A stretch of DNA of 64,000 nt from positions 496,672 to 560,671 of the forward strand of contig NZ_JAAHGH010000005.1 of NCBI RefSeq assembly GCF_010672525.1. Direction: 5' to 3'. Position numbers and translations under genes: made by a program. The first letter of the stretch is position 1. The number at the start of each line of letters is the position of its first letter. The DNA is from Okeania sp. SIO2B3 (GTDB lineage Bacteria; Cyanobacteriota; Cyanobacteriia; Cyanobacteriales; Microcoleaceae). Below the pieces are notes generated by a model. That model had not been told where the DNA came from and did no database searches. It was given only the letters and a program-made list of their open reading frames with translations. Positions 61,950 to 64,000 of this stretch are shown here, one piece after another.

Positions 61950-63656
61950 ATGGCAATTAAACAACTAACTTTATTTATTCAACTTTTCCAGGAATTTGCT
62001 GACTCATATCCCTATAGCCCAGAAGGATTAAATCATAGAGCTTCTTATGAAAAACAACGTCAACAAGGTCGCCGGAATTTTGCAGAAATAACTGCTGCTG
62101 TTAAGGCAGGGGAAGACATAACTGAATCGGTTAGATTCAAACTTTTACCTCATACTAATACTCCCATAAATCGACAAAGGGGTGCATGGACTCACATTAC
62201 TGAATCAAACAATATTGATTTAACTGAATGGTTTAAATGGTCTACAAATCAAGGTTGGGAAAAGCAAGAATATTGGTCTGTTATTGCTAGAGAAATTTAT
62301 AATTTTGTAAATTCCTGTATTACAGATTATCATAAATTTTTATTAGCTTGTAAAAATTTTTCTAAATTACCAAATTCTGGAAGATTTCAAGCAGGAAAAA
62401 TGACACCTATTTTGAATGCACTCAAACCGGATGATTTTCTTTTAATTAATGATAGAACGATCAAAGTAATTAATTATTTAAGTAACACAAAATATACTGA
62501 AAAGCTAACTGAATACCCATATATTAATCTCACTGGTCATAATCTAATTTTAGAGTTAGCTGAAGAAATGCAGAAACACAATATACCTGCGATGCGAGAT
62601 GATGATTTATTTGATATGTTTTGTCATTGGTTAGTAGCTGTGAAAAAATACAATTTTCCTAGTGAAAATATAAACAGTACAGACAATATTTATGAAACTA
62701 ATCAAGATGAAAAAATCAATTCCACTCCAACAAATAAACATCTCCAGAAAAGGTTCTCAAACCCTTACCCTGCCATTCCAAAATCAGTATTTTTGGAGAG
62801 GTATAATTTACAACCAGAACACACTCTAATTCAATGCTCCCAAGAAACCAACTTCCCAGAAACACAACTCACCCAATGGATATGCGCCATCGATCGCAAA
62901 AAACAAGCTATTTTCCAAGGTCCACCCGGTACTGGCAAAACTTTCCTCGCTCAAAAACTCGCTCAACATTTAACTGCTGGAGGTGACGGTTTCTGGGAAC
63001 TCATCCAATTTCATCCTGCTTACACCTACGAAGACTTTATTCAAGGTATTCGACCGCAAACCCAAGACGGAAAACTCACCTATCCTGTTGTTCCCGGTCG
63101 CTTCCTGAAATTTTGTCAAAAAGCAACACTCTCTCAAGATACTTGTGTACTCATCATAGATGAAATTAACCGCGCTAACCTTTCCCAAGTTTTCGGCGAA
63201 CTTATGTATCTCCTCGAATACCGGGATGCAAAAATTCCCCTTGCTGGTAGTGGAGAGTTATTCAGCATTCCTGAAAATGTTCGCATTATTGGTACGATGA
63301 ATACTGCTGATCGATCCATTGCTTTAGTAGATAATGCACTCCGTCGTCGCTTTGCTTTCATCAAACTCTCTCCTAACTATGACATACTACGTCAATACCA
63401 CGAAGGAATAGAAGAATATTTTCCAATAGAAGAATTAATTGAAATTTTAGAAGAAGTCAACCAAGAAATAAACGACCCCAACTATCAAGTTGGCGTTTCC
63501 TTTTTTCTTCGAGAAAATATTGATGAGGAAATACAAGATATTTGGCAAATGGAAATTGAACCATACTTAGAGGAATTTTTCTTTGCTCAACCAGAAAAAG
63601 TTGATGAATTTAGGTGGAATAAAATTCAACATCGAATGTCAAAATCAGAAAATTAG
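61950..63656 (+). CDS. mcrB: McrB-type GTPase subunit of a methyl-dependent restriction system
   Basis: A 568-residue McrB protein. The first 300 residues are an unrecognised, probably DNA-reading domain. The AAA+ GTPase follows: Walker A IFQGPPGTGKTFLAQKL (about 324-333), the block FHPAYTYEDFIQGIRP, Walker B CVLIIDEINRANLSQVFGEL, and the McrB signature MNTADRSIALVDNALRRRFA (about 450). McrB assembles a GTP-driven hexamer that activates the nuclease McrC on modified DNA. mcrC follows after 7 bases but is truncated, so the system is probably inactive. It lies next to a GNAT-PIN/ASCH pair and an orphan adenine methyltransferase. Confidence 0.92.
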   Translation: MAIKQLTLFIQLFQEFADSYPYSPEGLNHRASYEKQRQQGRRNFAEITAAVKAGEDITESVRFKLLPHTNTPINRQRGAWTHITESNNIDLTEWFKWSTNQGWEKQEYWSVIAREIYNFVNSCITDYHKFLLACKNFSKLPNSGRFQAGKMTPILNALKPDDFLLINDRTIKVINYLSNTKYTEKLTEYPYINLTGHNLILELAEEMQKHNIPAMRDDDLFDMFCHWLVAVKKYNFPSENINSTDNIYETNQDEKINSTPTNKHLQKRFSNPYPAIPKSVFLERYNLQPEHTLIQCSQETNFPETQLTQWICAIDRKKQAIFQGPPGTGKTFLAQKLAQHLTAGGDGFWELIQFHPAYTYEDFIQGIRPQTQDGKLTYPVVPGRFLKFCQKATLSQDTCVLIIDEINRANLSQVFGELMYLLEYRDAKIPLAGSGELFSIPENVRIIGTMNTADRSIALVDNALRRRFAFIKLSPNYDILRQYHEGIEEYFPIEELIEILEEVNQEINDPNYQVGVSFFLRENIDEEIQDIWQMEIEPYLEEFFFAQPEKVDEFRWNKIQHRMSKSEN

Positions 63657-63663
63657 ATAGACA

Positions 63664-63906
63664 GTGATCCAAACATCTCTTCCTGTCAAAAAAAATCTAT
63701 TATGGTTGGCTTTTTCCAATATAAAATCTCCCGAAATTATCGAACTTACTGAATATAGACATCACCAGTTTCTACCAGATAAAATTGACTATGATATTGC
63801 TACAAAGTTATGGCAAAAATACGACTTGAGAGACATATATTTCAAAATTGCTTCGGCGAGTATTCCACCATTCTCTCGTTACTGCCATATTAGCAGCAAC
63901 AATTAG
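63664..63906 (+). pseudogene. mcrC: McrC-like protein, truncated after about 55 codons
   Basis: From GTG 63664 the frame begins like McrC: IIELTEYRHHQFLPDKIDYD then IATKLWQKYD (compare the family start with I-x-L-x-E-Y and L-W-x-K-Y). After about residue 55 the sequence no longer fits the family, and the frame stops at 63906. The catalytic PD-(D/E)XK domain is absent. From about 63825 on the same DNA encodes, on the other strand, a PIN-protein fragment, so the rest of mcrC was replaced by foreign sequence. Confidence 0.65.
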
Positions 63907-63968
63907 ACTTTGTCTTGGTCTGGCGGTTAAATAGCCAATAAAACTTGTTTATAAGTATAAAGTTTCAT
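63825..63968 (-). pseudogene. PIN-domain toxin fragment, antisense inside mcrC
   Basis: The minus strand reads IGYLTARPRQSLIVAANMAV then TREWWNTRRSNFEIYLS, the familiar second and third helices of cyanobacterial PIN toxins, which have the pattern P-x-x-x-L-I-V-A-A-x-x-x-x-T-R-E-W-W. A possible ATG at 63968 (MKLY) is followed by small indels, so the beginning is broken, and the end is missing. It marks the breakpoint of mcrC. The rest of the window end holds nothing recognised. Confidence 0.6.
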
Positions 63969-64000
63969 TCATTGCTATTTAATTATTGTTCAAATTTACC

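Overview
The window looks like the chromosome of a filamentous, AT-rich cyanobacterium, probably of the Trichodesmium/Okeania/Oscillatoria type. The signs are frequent GCGATCGC (HIP1) octamers, including inside genes, many heptanucleotide tandem repeats, a hormogonium-type gliding-motility chemotaxis locus, XisH/XisI pairs, Uma2 genes, TPR-CHAT, NACHT and NB-ARC proteins, and an isoleucyl-tRNA synthetase carrying the cyanobacterial CAAD membrane domain. The genus is an inference.

Layout. 0-6.5 kb: a decayed tnpB at the left edge, ruvB, a small cluster of unknown genes (one frameshifted), a second broken tnpB and tilS. 6.8-20.6 kb: hmpF facing away from hmpA-hmpB-hmpC-hmpD-hmpE, a complete chemotaxis-like pathway for type IV pilus motility. 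20.9-26.6 kb: a third, shattered tnpB, rplU-rpmA, an orphan TAXI-type binding protein, and two copies of a structured RNA-like element without a nuclease gene. 26.6-39.6 kb: an accessory region with a 1485-residue nuclease-STAND ATPase (Avs-like), a flavoprotein with an SLH-like tail, a pentapeptide protein, a xisH-xisI pair, a truncated xisI joined to an NB-ARC gene, and Uma2 genes or remnants. 40-54 kb: purL, membrane and exported unknowns, a UPF0175/PIN toxin-antitoxin pair, a TPR-CHAT protein, a second xisHI cluster with signs of partial gene conversion, and ileS with CAAD. 54.6-64 kb: a conflict-type island with NACHT, zinc-ribbon and CHAT genes, an orphan D12 adenine methyltransferase, a GNAT-PIN fusion followed by a PUA/ASCH-like protein, mcrB, and an mcrC cut short by an antisense PIN-toxin fragment.

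How the parts fit. Housekeeping genes (ruvB, tilS, rplU-rpmA, purL, ileS) are islands among accessory DNA. The motility locus is intact. The defence candidates are the Avs-like protein, the NACHT/zinc-ribbon/CHAT cluster, the GNAT-PIN/ASCH pair and the damaged McrBC. Short beta-type tags rich in V-x-G are shared by the NACHT, the CHAT and two small genes near 2.8-3.3 kb, which suggests recruitment by a common tag. Intergenic DNA is dominated by small mobile repeats: two MITE-like families with inverted ends, a GC-rich palindrome, several hairpin repeats inserted in tnpB genes, and heptad arrays that often begin at a stop codon. Nothing was searched or aligned by program; family names rest on recognised motifs and recalled sequences.
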